A stretch of 64,000 bases of DNA from Nonomuraea sp. NBC_00507 (GCF_036013525.1 NZ_CP107853.1:310001-374000); one strand, 5' to 3'. Counted from the first letter of the stretch, positions 15,509-23,980 are shown. Notes: generated by a model not told the origin, from the sequence alone. Program-made: numbers and translations.

Positions 15509-17116
15509 ATGACGGGTATCAGACTCACGATGGCCGCCCTCGGGGCCACCGCTCTGACGTTGACCGCCGCCCCCGCCATGGCAACGGCGGCCGGGATCAC
15601 GACCGACGTGACGATGACCCTGGGCAAGGACGGCACGCTGCACGTGGTCGAGAAGATCAGCGGCGGCTCGGGCGGGCTGAAGCGCACGTTCCTCTCCAGG
15701 ACGCGGTACGACGACAGCTACGACCGCCTCTACCAGATCTCGAACGTCAAGGGCGGCACGCTCGCCGGCGACGTGCTCACCGTGACCGGCCAGACCGTCG
15801 AGTACGACGTCAAGGGCGCGGTGACGAGCTCAGGCGGCGTCGAGGAGCTGCGCTGGTTCGCGGTGAACGGCTGGAACCAGCAGGTCGACAAGGCCACGGT
15901 CAAGGTCGGCGGCCCGGGCCTGGTCCAGAACCTGTCCTGCTTCGCCGGCGAGCTGACCTCGGCCATCGGGTGCACGGCCGCGTCCATGGACCACGCCGCC
16001 ACCCAGGCCGACTTCGAGCAGGAGAACATCGCGCCCGGCCAGGCCCTGACCGTCGTCGTGGGATACCCGAAGGGCTCCAGCGGCGGGGCCCCCATCCTGG
16101 AGAAACGTTTCTCGCTAGCCGCCGCGTTCACCCTGGACACCGTCACCGGGGGCGCCCTGGCGGGCCTGCTGGTGCTGCTGCTCGGCGGCGTCGGCCTGCT
16201 CTACTGGACGCGCGGCCGCGACGCCCGGGTCGTCGGCCACGAGCAGGGCACCGTCAATCCCGTGCAGAACGGGCACTTCTCACCGCCCGACGGAGTGCGT
16301 CCCGGCCAGATCGGCACGCTCGTGGACGAGCAGGCCGATGTGGTCGACGTGACCGCCACGATCGTGGACCTCGCCGTCCGCGGTTACCTGCGGATCGACG
16401 AGCAGCCCCGCCAGACCTACGACGCGCCCGACTGGTTGCTGGTCAGGCTGCCGACCGCACCCGTCAACGCGCTCCTGCCGTACGAGCGGGCGCTCTACGA
16501 CGCCATCTTCGACGGCCGGGACATGGTGCTGTTGTCGCAGCTGTCCGGCTCGTTCGCGGCCCATCTGGGCAAGGTCCGCGACGCCCTGTACGCCGACGTG
16601 GTCAAGCAGGGCTGGTTCGCCCGCCGCCCGGACACCGAGCGCACCAGGTGGACCACGATCGGCGTGGTGCTGATCGGCGTGGGCCTGCTGGCCACCGTGG
16701 CGCTGGCGTGGTTCACCACGTACGGGCTGCTGGGCCTGGCCGTGATCATCGCGGGCGGTGCGCTGGCGGTCGGCGGCCAATACATGCCGGCCAAGACCGC
16801 CAAGGGCTCCGCGGCGATGGCGCACACCATGAAGTTCCGTGAATACCTGTTCTCCGGCGAGCTGGGCACCGTGCCCGAGCAGCACCGGGTGGAGCTTTTC
16901 TCCCGCTACCTGCCCTATGCGGTGATCTTCGACGGGGTGGAGCACTGGTCGCGCGTGGTGGCCTCGGTCACCGGCAACGGCAGCCAGGCCGACAACCTCT
17001 ACTGGTATCACGGGCCCGCGGAGTGGGACCTGTCCAAGTTCGCCGGCTCGATGCGGACGTTCACCACGACCACGTCGGGGGCGATCTCCGCGACCCGTCA
17101 GTTCCGCACCCTCTAA
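15509..17116 (+). CDS. DUF2207 domain-containing membrane protein
   Basis: This is a 535-residue secreted/membrane protein. A signal peptide (about 1-27, ending AMATAAG) leads to a beta-rich extracellular DUF2207 domain (about 30-200). A membrane helix ([19 protein letters not shown], about 212-232) is followed by a cytosolic winged-helix-like segment with [19 protein letters not shown]. Two further helices near 385-430 precede a C-terminal part ending without the Gly-rich tail common in this family. Function is unknown; the family is widespread in Gram-positives. The stop lies inside an 18-bp tandem duplication shared with ansA. Confidence 0.78.
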   Translation: MTGIRLTMAALGATALTLTAAPAMATAAGITTDVTMTLGKDGTLHVVEKISGGSGGLKRTFLSRTRYDDSYDRLYQISNVKGGTLAGDVLTVTGQTVEYDVKGAVTSSGGVEELRWFAVNGWNQQVDKATVKVGGPGLVQNLSCFAGELTSAIGCTAASMDHAATQADFEQENIAPGQALTVVVGYPKGSSGGAPILEKRFSLAAAFTLDTVTGGALAGLLVLLLGGVGLLYWTRGRDARVVGHEQGTVNPVQNGHFSPPDGVRPGQIGTLVDEQADVVDVTATIVDLAVRGYLRIDEQPRQTYDAPDWLLVRLPTAPVNALLPYERALYDAIFDGRDMVLLSQLSGSFAAHLGKVRDALYADVVKQGWFARRPDTERTRWTTIGVVLIGVGLLATVALAWFTTYGLLGLAVIIAGGALAVGGQYMPAKTAKGSAAMAHTMKFREYLFSGELGTVPEQHRVELFSRYLPYAVIFDGVEHWSRVVASVTGNGSQADNLYWYHGPAEWDLSKFAGSMRTFTTTTSGAISATRQFRTL

Positions 17117-17138
17117 CGGATCCGCACGCTCTAGCGGA
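17103..17138. repeat. 18-bp tandem duplication at convergent stops
   Basis: TCCGCACCCTCTAACGGA (17103-17120) is followed directly by TCCGCACGCTCTAGCGGA (17121-17138), with 16 of 18 bases identical. Each copy has a stop codon readable on both strands (CTAA or CTAG). The first copy ends the DUF2207 gene and the second ends ansA. Confidence 0.85.
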
Positions 17139-18039
17139 GCCGTACCTCGCCGACCGGGTGGCCCCCGCCGAGCACCGGCGGAGCGGCCAGCTCGGCCAGC
17201 TCAGGGGCGTCCAGCCCCAGCGAGCGCAGCGCCGCCACCGTGACGGGCACGCGGGCGCGCGCCGAACCGTCCTCGATCTTCACGGTGCCCGCCCGCCCGT
17301 CCTCGAACACGAACGCGTCGAACGCCTCCGCCCCGGCCTTCAGCATGAGCCCGGGCAGCGCACGCATGAGCTTGGCCTCGGGGCGGCCGGTGCCGGACGT
17401 CCACTCCGGGTAGGCGCGCATGGCGTCGAAGATCTTGCGCTCGTACGAGTCGGGCGACGACATGGGGAACGCCCGGAACGCCTTCGTCACGCCCAGCATC
17501 GACACGAAGAACAGCGGCGCCCCGCACCCGTCCACCCCCGAGGCCGCCACCCGCTCCCCGGTCAGATCCTCGACGGTCTCCCTGATCGCCCGCTGCAGCG
17601 GGTGCATGGGCTCCAGATAGCTCTCGAGCGGCCAGTCGTTGAGCACGCAGGTGGCGAGCATGGCGGAGTGCTTGCCGGAGCAGTTCATGAAGACGCGGCC
17701 GCGTTCGGTGACCGTACGGTCGAACGGGTAGTCCTCGGGGCACCGCAGCGCCGACTCCTCCAGCCCCGCCCCCGCCAGGATCTTCCTGGCGCCGTCCACG
17801 TGGAACGGCTCACCCGAGTGCGAGGCGCAGGCCAGCGCGAGCAGCTCGTCCTCCAGCCGCAGCCCGCTGCGGAGCATGCCGAGCGCCTGGAGCGGCTTCA
17901 TCGACGACCGTGGCGAGGCAGGCACGTGCACCGCACCTCGCGCCTCGACCGGGCGGCCTTCCGCGTCCACGGTCAGCATGCGAGCCTGATGCGTGGACTC
18001 CACGAACCCGGACCGGACAACTTCCACGATCAACGACAT
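17131..18039 (-). CDS. L-asparaginase II family (AnsA/Rhizobial type)
   Basis: This is a 302-residue protein of the asparaginase II family typified by Rhizobium etli AnsA, unrelated in fold to E. coli AnsB. Diagnostic segments are the Ser-Lys pair in [10 protein letters not shown], the CASHSGEP motif, [10 protein letters not shown] and VDGCGAP with the conserved cysteines that bind zinc. It hydrolyses L-asparagine to aspartate and ammonia. The start at 18039 ([11 protein letters not shown]) has AAGGGA upstream. It is divergent from dtd by 60 bp and convergent with the DUF2207 gene. Confidence 0.85.
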   Translation of the reverse strand: MSLIVEVVRSGFVESTHQARMLTVDAEGRPVEARGAVHVPASPRSSMKPLQALGMLRSGLRLEDELLALACASHSGEPFHVDGARKILAGAGLEESALRCPEDYPFDRTVTERGRVFMNCSGKHSAMLATCVLNDWPLESYLEPMHPLQRAIRETVEDLTGERVAASGVDGCGAPLFFVSMLGVTKAFRAFPMSSPDSYERKIFDAMRAYPEWTSGTGRPEAKLMRALPGLMLKAGAEAFDAFVFEDGRAGTVKIEDGSARARVPVTVAALRSLGLDAPELAELAAPPVLGGGHPVGEVRLR

Positions 18040-18099
18040 TTCCCCATCCCTTCCGGCATGAGTCTACGGAGGGTTTCACCTGGGCCAGAATGGGATCCC

Positions 18100-18525
18100 A
18101 TGCGAGCAGTGGTGCAGCGAGTGAGTGCAGCGTCCGTCGAGGTCGAAGGCCGGACCGTCGGGGCGATAACCGAGCCCGGCCTGCTCGTCCTGGTGGGCGT
18201 CACGCACACGGACACGCGGGCCGAGGCCGCCAAGCTCGCCGCCAAACTCTGGGGTCTGCGCATCCTGCACGGCGAGAAGTCCTGCTCGGACGTGTCCGCG
18301 CCGCTCCTGGTGATCAGTCAGTTCACCCTATACGGGGATGCACGCAAGGGCCGGCGGCCCACCTGGCAGGCGGCCGCCCCTGGGCCGGTCGCCGAGCCGC
18401 TGGTGGACGCCGTCGTGGACGAGCTGCGCGGCCTGGGCGCGCAGGTGGAGACGGGCGTCTTCGGCGCGGACATGAAGGTGTCCCTCGTCAACGACGGCCC
18501 GATCACCCTCGTCGTCGATATTTAG
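18100..18525 (+). CDS. dtd: D-aminoacyl-tRNA deacylase
   Basis: This is a 141-residue DTD enzyme that hydrolyses D-aminoacyl-tRNA and Gly-tRNA(Ala). The N-terminus [13 protein letters not shown], the SQFTLYGD active-site motif (SQxTL) and the C-terminal NDGPITL (NxGPxT, Gly-cisPro) are all present. Length is standard. The ATG at 18100 is the only family-consistent start. The stop is inside a tandem duplication that also contains the ygfZ stop on the other strand. Confidence 0.95.
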   Translation: MRAVVQRVSAASVEVEGRTVGAITEPGLLVLVGVTHTDTRAEAAKLAAKLWGLRILHGEKSCSDVSAPLLVISQFTLYGDARKGRRPTWQAAAPGPVAEPLVDAVVDELRGLGAQVETGVFGADMKVSLVNDGPITLVVDI

Positions 18526-18580
18526 CGGATGCGAACGTCGCAGCGGCGGTTTTAGCGGATGCGACGTCGCAGCGACGGGT
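18521..18580. repeat. 30-bp tandem duplication at convergent stops
   Basis: Two near-identical copies (18521-18550 and 18551-18580, one indel and two substitutions) each begin TTTAGCGGATGCG. The first supplies the dtd TAG stop, the second the ygfZ TAA stop on the minus strand; each copy contains both. Confidence 0.85.
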
Positions 18581-19490
18581 CGATGGAGACGTTGCGACCC
18601 GCGTCCGGCGGCACGACGACCTCCTGGGCCGCCGCGACCCCGCCGGCCAGCAGCGGCGCGTCCACCGGCACCGTACGCTTGATCACCGCCAGCGCGATGG
18701 GCCCGAGCTCGTGGTGCCGGGCGGCCGACCCGACCACGCCGACCTCCTGGCTCTCGAAGATCACCGGTGCGCCGTGCGGGGGCAACGTGTCGACACTGCC
18801 GTCGAGGTGCAGGAACACCAGGCGGCGCGGCGGATGCCCCAGATTGTGCACCCGGGCCACCGTCTCCTGGCCCCGGTAGCAGCCCTTGCTGAGGTGCACG
18901 GCCGCGCCGATCCAGCCCACCTCGTGCGGGAGGGTCTTGTGGTCGGTCTCGAACCCCATCCGCGGGTGGTGCGCCTCGATCCGCAGCGCCTCGTACGCCC
19001 ACAGCCCCGCCAGCGGCTTGCCCAGGTGGTCGGCCAGCTCCGCGCGCGGCACCAGGAAGTCCTCCGTGGCCGTGGACAGCACGGCCAGGTCATCGGCCCG
19101 CGACACCTCGACGCGGAGCATGAACCGCATCCGGTCGAGATAGTCGATCAGACTCTGCGCGGTGCCCGGCTCGACGTGGGCCAGCACGCTCTCGCCGTCG
19201 TCCACCAGCGTCAGGTGGTGTTGCACGCGGCCCTGCAGGTCGAGGTCCAGCGTCTGCGTCCACTCGCCCGGTTTCAGGGTGTCGAGCTTCTGCGAGGTCA
19301 GGTCGTTGAGCCATTTCAGCCGGTCGGCGCCCGAGATCCGGACCACCTCGCGGTTGCTGCGGTCGACGACCGCCTCGCCCTTGGCCAGCACGCGCTGCTC
19401 GGCGTACAGATCGCCGTAGTGCGCGGCTACGTCGGAATCCGGCGCGTCTGCCGCTACGGCGCCGGGGAGATCGAGCAGAGGGCTACGCAT
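18552..19490 (-). CDS. YgfZ/GcvT family folate-binding protein
   Basis: This is a 312-residue tetrahydrofolate-binding protein of the YgfZ/IBA57 type, needed for maintenance of some iron-sulfur enzymes. The signature KGCYRGQE with its conserved cysteine is present, and the N-terminal part reads like a GcvT-fold domain (VVRISGADRLKWLNDLTSQ). The ATG at 19490 is chosen because TAGCCT lies 7 nt upstream (leaderless); a longer frame to 19529 is not family-like. It is divergent in function from its Fur-family neighbour but on the same strand, 42 bp downstream of it. Confidence 0.88.
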   Translation of the reverse strand: MRSPLLDLPGAVAADAPDSDVAAHYGDLYAEQRVLAKGEAVVDRSNREVVRISGADRLKWLNDLTSQKLDTLKPGEWTQTLDLDLQGRVQHHLTLVDDGESVLAHVEPGTAQSLIDYLDRMRFMLRVEVSRADDLAVLSTATEDFLVPRAELADHLGKPLAGLWAYEALRIEAHHPRMGFETDHKTLPHEVGWIGAAVHLSKGCYRGQETVARVHNLGHPPRRLVFLHLDGSVDTLPPHGAPVIFESQEVGVVGSAARHHELGPIALAVIKRTVPVDAPLLAGGVAAAQEVVVPPDAGRNVSIDPSLRRRIR

Positions 19491-19497
19491 GCACTCC

Positions 19498-19503
19498 AGG
19501 CTA
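19498..19503 (-). promoter_or_regulatory. ygfZ -10 element, leaderless
   Basis: On the minus strand TAGCCT is followed by 7 nt and the ATG at 19490. Confidence 0.45.
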
Positions 19504-19532
19504 TCCGCAGCGGCGGCGGCGCCCGACAACGG

Positions 19533-19946
19533 CTACCGGCAGTTTCGGCAGCGCCCGAAAACGGTCAGATGATGAACGTCGGCCGCGAACCCCAACTCAT
19601 CGTCGAGGCCCTGGACCAGCCCTTCGGCCAGTTCCGGCCGCACCTCGAACACCTCGTCGCACCCCCGGCACACCAGGTGCACGTGATCGGCCTCGGCCGC
19701 CAGATGGTAGGTCGGCGCCCCGTGGCCGAGATGCGTGTGGGTCACCAGACCCAGCTCTTCCAGCAGCTCCAGCGTGCGGTAGACGGTCGAGATGTTGACC
19801 CCGCGCGCCGTCTCCCGGACCTTGACGCAGATCTCCTCGGGCGTGGCGTGCTCCAGCTCCTTGACCGCCTCGAGGACGAGCTGGCGCTGTGGTGTGACCC
19901 GGTAGCCCTTCGCGCGAAGTTCCTCGTGCCACTGCGTCTCGGTCAT
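19533..19946 (-). CDS. Fur family metalloregulator
   Basis: This is a 137-residue Fur superfamily repressor. The winged helix contains GYRVTPQRQLVLEAV and GVNISTVYRTLELLEELGLV. The metal/hinge region has HVHLVCRGC, giving His ligands and the first CxxC, and the C-terminus ends CRNC for the structural zinc site. The ATG at 19946 has TAGACT 7 nt upstream (leaderless). The neighbourhood (ygfZ, DsrE, DUF2470, nitrobindin) reminds me of the nickel regulator Nur locus of Streptomyces, but the metal cannot be assigned from sequence alone; Zur or Fur remain possible. Confidence 0.85.
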   Translation of the reverse strand: MTETQWHEELRAKGYRVTPQRQLVLEAVKELEHATPEEICVKVRETARGVNISTVYRTLELLEELGLVTHTHLGHGAPTYHLAAEADHVHLVCRGCDEVFEVRPELAEGLVQGLDDELGFAADVHHLTVFGRCRNCR

Positions 19947-19953
19947 GCCCCCG

Positions 19954-19959
19954 AGTCTA
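19954..19959 (-). promoter_or_regulatory. Fur-family gene -10 element, leaderless
   Basis: On the minus strand TAGACT is followed by 7 nt and the ATG at 19946. Confidence 0.45.
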
Positions 19960-19980
19960 GGCGCAACGGTCCGCTGCCTG

Positions 19981-20007
19981 CGGTGGACCGCTGAACGCGG
20001 TCCACCG
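19981..20007. repeat. 11-bp perfect inverted repeat
   Basis: CGGTGGACCGC (19981-19991) and GCGGTCCACCG (19997-20007) flank a 5-nt spacer. It lies about 40 bp upstream of the Fur-family gene and just before the promoter of the 13-codon ORF. It could be an operator for either or a hairpin; no T run follows. Confidence 0.5.
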
Positions 20008-20027
20008 TACGACGCGGGGATATTCAC

Positions 20028-20057
20028 TTGCCCCGTCCGCGGACGACCGCATAGCTT
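20028..20057 (+). promoter_or_regulatory. Promoter of 13-codon ORF transcript
   Basis: TTGCCC (20028-20033) and TAGCTT (20052-20057) are 18 nt apart. Transcription would start near 20064, about 5 nt before an exceptionally strong Shine-Dalgarno. Confidence 0.5.
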
Positions 20058-20089
20058 CGTGAGTACGCAGAAAGGAGGTGGTCCGAATA

Positions 20090-20131
20090 ATGGTTTCTCA
20101 TAGTCGGGCTAGCGAGGTGGTTGTCCGCTAA
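20090..20131 (+). CDS. Putative 13-residue peptide with ultra-strong ribosome-binding site
   Basis: The ORF encodes MVSHSRASEVVVR. Positions 20069-20084 (AGAAAGGAGGTGGTCC) can pair with all 16 nt of the expected actinobacterial 16S rRNA 3' end, with a single G-U pair, and the ATG follows the GGAGG core by 11 nt. The last three sense codons form the 5' arm of a terminator-like hairpin. The downstream gene on the same strand is far away (21169) and minus-strand genes intervene, so this looks like a short independent transcript or a leader. Translation is inferred, not demonstrated. From 20146 to 20282 I see no further gene, only a 7-bp hairpin at 20244-20260. Confidence 0.45.
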   Translation: MVSHSRASEVVVR

Positions 20132-20150
20132 CGTCGCGGACAACTTTGTC
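20120..20150 (+). terminator. Terminator overlapping 13-codon ORF
   Basis: A 9-bp perfect stem (20120-20128 with 20136-20144, 7-nt loop containing the TAA stop) is followed by TTTGTCTC. A translating ribosome would cover the 5' arm, so translation could control termination. Confidence 0.6.
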
Positions 20151-20282
20151 TCGTCTCGTTGACGTTGGCGAATTCGAGGCAACCACCGGGGCCCCTGGCA
20201 GCCGGAGGGCGGGACTCTGATCCCGACCATGGTCCATCCGGCCCGCCTGCACCGCAGGCGGAGTGATGCCTGGGGCCCTTCT

Positions 20283-20579
20283 TCAATGTTCACCTCTGAC
20301 CGGCAGGCCGAGCCTGCCGCATGCCTCGCGATAGAGCATCACCACGGCCTTGCGCACCTGGGCGCGCTCGGTGAGCGTCTCGCCCCAGGGCACCCGGACC
20401 CGCTCCCCGCCGTCGATCGTGAACTCGATCGCCTCGGCGTCGACGTCGCTCGTCAGCGCCGTGGTCGCGCCGGGCCGCCCGCCGAGGCCCCGCACGATGA
20501 TCAGGGAGTCGGCGGCGTGGTCGTCGTTCATGTGGCGCTTGATCGCCTCGACGGCGTCAGCGGTGAAGGGAGTGCTCAT
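20283..20579 (-). CDS. DUF2470 domain-containing protein
   Basis: This 98-residue protein consists of one DUF2470 domain, the C-terminal module of HugZ-type haem oxygenases and some pyridoxamine-phosphate-oxidase-like proteins. The signature HMNDDHAAD near residue 16 is clear and supplies conserved His and Asp residues. Its ATG overlaps the stop of the nitrobindin gene by 4 bp (ATGA), so the two are translationally coupled. A haem or iron-related role is inferred from domain and partner. Confidence 0.82.
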   Translation of the reverse strand: MSTPFTADAVEAIKRHMNDDHAADSLIIVRGLGGRPGATTALTSDVDAEAIEFTIDGGERVRVPWGETLTERAQVRKAVVMLYREACGRLGLPVRGEH

Positions 20580-21064
20580 GCCACCTTCTTCAACTCGGCC
20601 GACATGTGGTCCGTCAGGGGGTGCCCGACGGCGGCCATCTCATAGGCCCACATGAGATTGCCGTTGACCAGCCCGTACAGCCGGTGTCCCGCCGTGTACT
20701 CCTTGGCCGTGGCGGTGCGCGCGACGACGTCCGTACGCAGCTCGATCTTGTGGAAGATCACCTCGCCGATGTAGATCTCGACGATCCCGGTCGGGTGCGC
20801 CAGCACCACCTCGATCTGCCGGTCCGGCTGCGGCCGCCAGTATCCCGATTCCGTGGCCAGCGGCCTGACTCGGTTGCCGTCCTGGTCGAGCAGCCAGGTG
20901 CGGCTCACGTAGGTCAGGAACGGCTTGCCGTTGTGGCCGAACTCGATCTCCTGCCCGAAGTTGAAGCTCTCGATCGTCGGGTAGCCGCCCACACCCGCGC
21001 CTTCCCAACGGCCGAGCAGGAAGGCGATCGGCTCCAGATCAGGGTGCACCTCAGGTTCTTCCAT
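20576..21064 (-). CDS. Nitrobindin-like haem-binding beta-barrel protein
   Basis: This is a 162-residue protein of the THAP4/nitrobindin family (DUF1794), a ten-stranded barrel that binds ferric haem. It has the N-terminal GRWEGAG motif (GxWxGxG), the SGYWRPQ segment and the C-terminal GHPLTDHMSAELKK region with the proximal histidine. Nitrobindins isomerise peroxynitrite to nitrate. I chose the ATG at 21064; a TACGCT -10-like element lies 8 nt upstream. It is followed by and overlaps DUF2470. Confidence 0.88.
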   Translation of the reverse strand: MEEPEVHPDLEPIAFLLGRWEGAGVGGYPTIESFNFGQEIEFGHNGKPFLTYVSRTWLLDQDGNRVRPLATESGYWRPQPDRQIEVVLAHPTGIVEIYIGEVIFHKIELRTDVVARTATAKEYTAGHRLYGLVNGNLMWAYEMAAVGHPLTDHMSAELKKVA

Positions 21065-21155
21065 GTTCCCCAAGCGTAGTGGCGCTTCGTGCCCGTACGG
21101 CAAAGCATCACGGCCTTGAGCTCTGCTTCGATCCGCATGCTCGCTCAGTGCGCGT

Positions 21156-21161
21156 TAGGGT
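21156..21161 (+). promoter_or_regulatory. DsrE gene -10 element, leaderless
   Basis: TAGGGT lies 7 nt before the ATG at 21169; no Shine-Dalgarno is visible. Confidence 0.45.
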
Positions 21162-21168
21162 GACGGAT

Positions 21169-21531
21169 ATGGCACGATCACTGGTGATCAAGGTGACCGC
21201 CGGGGCGGATGCCCCGGAGCGCTGCAACCAGGCGTTCACGGTCGCCGCCGCCGCACTCGCGAGCGGTGTCCCCGTTTCCCTGTGGCTGACCGGCGAGTCG
21301 TCGTGGTTCGCGCTGCCGGGGCGGGCCAAGGAGTTCAGCCTGCCGCACGCAGCTCCGCTCACGGACCTGCTCGACGCCATCCTGGCCGGCGGCCGGGTGA
21401 CGCTCTGCACGCAGTGCGCGGCCCGCAGGAACATCACGGTGGACGACCTCATCGACGGGGTCCGCATCGCCGGCGCACCGGCGTTCGTGGAGGAAGTGAC
21501 CGCCGAGGGGGCCCAGGCCCTGGTCTACTGA
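21169..21531 (+). CDS. DsrE/DsrF-like family protein
   Basis: This is a 120-residue alpha/beta protein of the DsrE superfamily (sulfur relay or peroxiredoxin-like). It starts MARSLVIKVTAG, has the GVPVSLWLTGES strand-turn and a CTQC pair in TLCTQCAARRNI. The Cys pair could carry sulfur or act in redox chemistry. It is divergent from the nitrobindin operon with a gap of about 100 bp. The target pathway is unknown. Confidence 0.78.
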   Translation: MARSLVIKVTAGADAPERCNQAFTVAAAALASGVPVSLWLTGESSWFALPGRAKEFSLPHAAPLTDLLDAILAGGRVTLCTQCAARRNITVDDLIDGVRIAGAPAFVEEVTAEGAQALVY

Positions 21532-21540
21532 CGGCCCGGG

Positions 21541-23031
21541 TCAGATCCCCTTCCGCCAGGTCCAGCGGCCGCCGAGCATGGTGCCGGCGACGGGCATCTG
21601 GCGGAGGATGGCGGCCGAGGCAGTGTAGGGGTCGGCGTCGACCACGACGAGGTCAGCGGGATCTCCCTCCGCGAGCCTCGCCCTGCCCGTGCGGGTGGAG
21701 GCCGCCAGGGCCTGCGCCACCGGGATCTCCTGCTCCGCGTGCCACCGCTCCCGATCGTCCCGGCTCCGGTGTACGGCCGCCGCGAGCGAGATCCACGGGT
21801 CCAGCGGAGCGACCGGGGCATCGGAGCCCAGGGCCAGAGCAGCGCCCGCCGCCTGCAAGGCGCCGAACGCGAACGCCCGATCCGTCCGCCCTGCCCACAC
21901 CTGGTCGGCCACGTCGCGGTCGTCCATCGCGTGCTCCGGCTGGACGCTCGCGACCACACCGAGCGCGGCGAACCGATCCAGGTCCGATCGGTCGAGCAGC
22001 TGCGCGTGCTCGATGCTGCCACGCGCGCCGACCTGCTCGAACGCGTCGAGCGCGAGCGTGTTGGCATGGTCACCGATCGCATGCACGGCCGGCCGCAGTC
22101 CGTGCGACCAGGCCTTGCTCATCAGCTTCACGAGGTCGTCCGGTGGGACGAGGAGCATGCCGTACGGGTGCTCGCCCTTCTCCAGCCCCGGATAAGGGTG
22201 GTGGCAGTAGGCCGTTCGCGTGTTGAGCGACCCGTCCGTGATCACCTTGAACGGCCCCATCTCGACCAGCCCGTCGGTGCCGGGGATCACGTCACCGGTG
22301 CGCAGCCCTCGGCTGATCGCCTCATCCAGGCGCCCCGGCCAGACGCCACAGGCCACCCGCAACATCCGGTTACCGTCGCGCACCCGGCGTACCCACGCGT
22401 CCAGAGACCAGGGCGCCTCCAGCTCGACGACGCCGACGACGCCACGCGCGGCCGCCGCGGCGGCGGCTTCCCTCGCCCACCCGTCGAGCAGCGGCGCGGG
22501 CAGGTCGGCGAGTTCCTCGCCGATCGGTTGCCACTCCGTTTCCCGCAGGATGCCGGTCGGATGATCGGCATGGCTGTACCGCCGGGCTGCGGCGGAGTTC
22601 ACCCAGCAGCAGTGCAGGTCTCCGCTGACCAGAACCACGGCGATGTCCGCCGGGGTCACGGCGTCCAACAGGTCACGATGGGGCGTGTCCGGCCACAACG
22701 CGTCCCGGAACCCGTAGCCCACCAGCGGAAGACCTTCCTCTGGCGGTTTGGCGCGCAGTCGTTCCGCCACCAGCCGGACGGCCTGCGCTGCCGACGACGC
22801 TCCGGACAGGTCCAGGCGTTGCCTGGCCAGGGTCCACTGGTCGAAGTGGACGTGGTGATCCCAAAGGCCGGGCAGTATCATCCGGCCGTCGACGTTCACC
22901 ACCTCCCAGCCCGGCTCGGCGGGGATGCTCTGGCCGATGCGCGCCACCCGCCCGCCCGAGAGCAACACGTCGCCGAACGTGTCGTCCCGGCCGAGCCGGG
23001 CCGCGCGGACCAGCGTTGAGCCGTCGTTCAT
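21541..23031 (-). CDS. Amidohydrolase family protein (YtcJ-like)
   Basis: This is a 496-residue metal-dependent hydrolase of the amidohydrolase_3 class. The first metal motif is in DHHVHFDQW (HxH), a conserved K/T stretch is at MGPFKVITDGSLNTR, then HAIGDHAN, GSIEHAQ and the catalytic Asp in LGSDAPV. The N- and C-terminal segments build the small beta-sandwich. The ATG at 23031 has GGAGGAGGG upstream. Members include exoenzyme-regulatory and formamide-type hydrolases; substrate here is unknown. It is convergent with the DsrE gene (9-bp gap). Confidence 0.85.
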   Translation of the reverse strand: MNDGSTLVRAARLGRDDTFGDVLLSGGRVARIGQSIPAEPGWEVVNVDGRMILPGLWDHHVHFDQWTLARQRLDLSGASSAAQAVRLVAERLRAKPPEEGLPLVGYGFRDALWPDTPHRDLLDAVTPADIAVVLVSGDLHCCWVNSAAARRYSHADHPTGILRETEWQPIGEELADLPAPLLDGWAREAAAAAAARGVVGVVELEAPWSLDAWVRRVRDGNRMLRVACGVWPGRLDEAISRGLRTGDVIPGTDGLVEMGPFKVITDGSLNTRTAYCHHPYPGLEKGEHPYGMLLVPPDDLVKLMSKAWSHGLRPAVHAIGDHANTLALDAFEQVGARGSIEHAQLLDRSDLDRFAALGVVASVQPEHAMDDRDVADQVWAGRTDRAFAFGALQAAGAALALGSDAPVAPLDPWISLAAAVHRSRDDRERWHAEQEIPVAQALAASTRTGRARLAEGDPADLVVVDADPYTASAAILRQMPVAGTMLGGRWTWRKGI

Positions 23032-23191
23032 GCACCCTCCTCCGGTGTCCAGACCATGCGCATCGCGCGAGCGAGCGCCGCGTTGCGGCCGTCCAGCGTG
23101 TCAACGGCGGAATTGTCCTGGCTGAGCTTTGCCTTGGCCACCCTACGGGTCGCCCGAAGGCGGGACGCCGCCGCCCTCAGGAGCATGCTTC

Positions 23192-23980
23192 TTACTCTTG
23201 CGGCAAGGTCTCTCCTGTCTCCAGCAGCGTCTTGAGGCTGGACAGGATCGCCGGCCAGCCCTCGCTGATCGACTCTCTGACGGCGCTTCCGGGTTCGAAG
23301 CCGCCGTGCACGATTGTCAGCTTGACAATCCGGCCCTGCGGTTGGATGTCAAACGTCACCGTGGACCGCGGCTCCGCGGCCCACTTGGCGACATCGTCGG
23401 CGTCGAAGCCGAAGACCTTGGCGAAGTCCGGCGTGAAGGAGTGCCAGGTGTAGGCCAGGCGGCGGCCGGGCTCGGCCTCCAGCACGACCTGCTCGGGGTC
23501 CTCGATCGTGACGCCGCCCTGCCTATAGGTCACCGTCGAGCCGACCTTCCAGTCGGACTCCAGGACGGCTCCCCAGTAGCGCTCGGTGAAGGCCGGGTCG
23601 GTCAGCGCCTGCCAGAGGCGTTCGGGCGTGGTGTTGATGTACGTCGTGTAGACGAAGTCGGTGCCATCCACGTGCGTGCCCTCCAATGCGGTCTTGAGAT
23701 CGGCCAGCGCGCCGGCCCGCTGGCGGTCGTACTGGTTGATCCAGCGTTCGGCGATGGCGTTGATCGGCACGGCGTTCAGGTAGTGCAGCTTCTCCCGCCC
23801 GCGCCACACCGTGGTCACCAGGTTGGCCGCCTCGAGCACGGCCAGATGCTTGCTGACCGACTGCCTGGCCATGTCCAGGCCGGAGCACAGCTCGCGCAGG
23901 GTCTGCCCGTTGCGGGCGTTCAGGCTGTCCAGCAACCTGCGGCGACTAGGGTCGGCCAGCGCCTTGAAAACCTCGTCCAT
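23192..23980 (-). CDS. ArsR-SRPBCC fusion regulator
   Basis: This is a 262-residue fusion. Residues 1-95 form an ArsR-type winged helix (MDEVFKALADPSRRRLLDSL, then RQSVSKHLAVLEAANLV). Residues about 105-250 form an AHSA1/SRPBCC ligand-binding barrel (YINTTPERLWQALTDPAFTERYWGA, then the C-terminal helix EGWPAILSSLKTLLE). The architecture is known in actinobacteria. Such proteins probably sense a hydrophobic ligand and repress themselves and a neighbour. The short cysteine-poor HTH lacks metal-binding motifs. The gene has a well-formed promoter with two operator-like elements. Confidence 0.88.
   Translation of the reverse strand: MDEVFKALADPSRRRLLDSLNARNGQTLRELCSGLDMARQSVSKHLAVLEAANLVTTVWRGREKLHYLNAVPINAIAERWINQYDRQRAGALADLKTALEGTHVDGTDFVYTTYINTTPERLWQALTDPAFTERYWGAVLESDWKVGSTVTYRQGGVTIEDPEQVVLEAEPGRRLAYTWHSFTPDFAKVFGFDADDVAKWAAEPRSTVTFDIQPQGRIVKLTIVHGGFEPGSAVRESISEGWPAILSSLKTLLETGETLPQE

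Noticed and set aside
20229..20645. 138-codon + frame after the 13-codon ORF
   Set aside because: It overlaps the DUF2470 gene antisense and has no ribosome-binding site.
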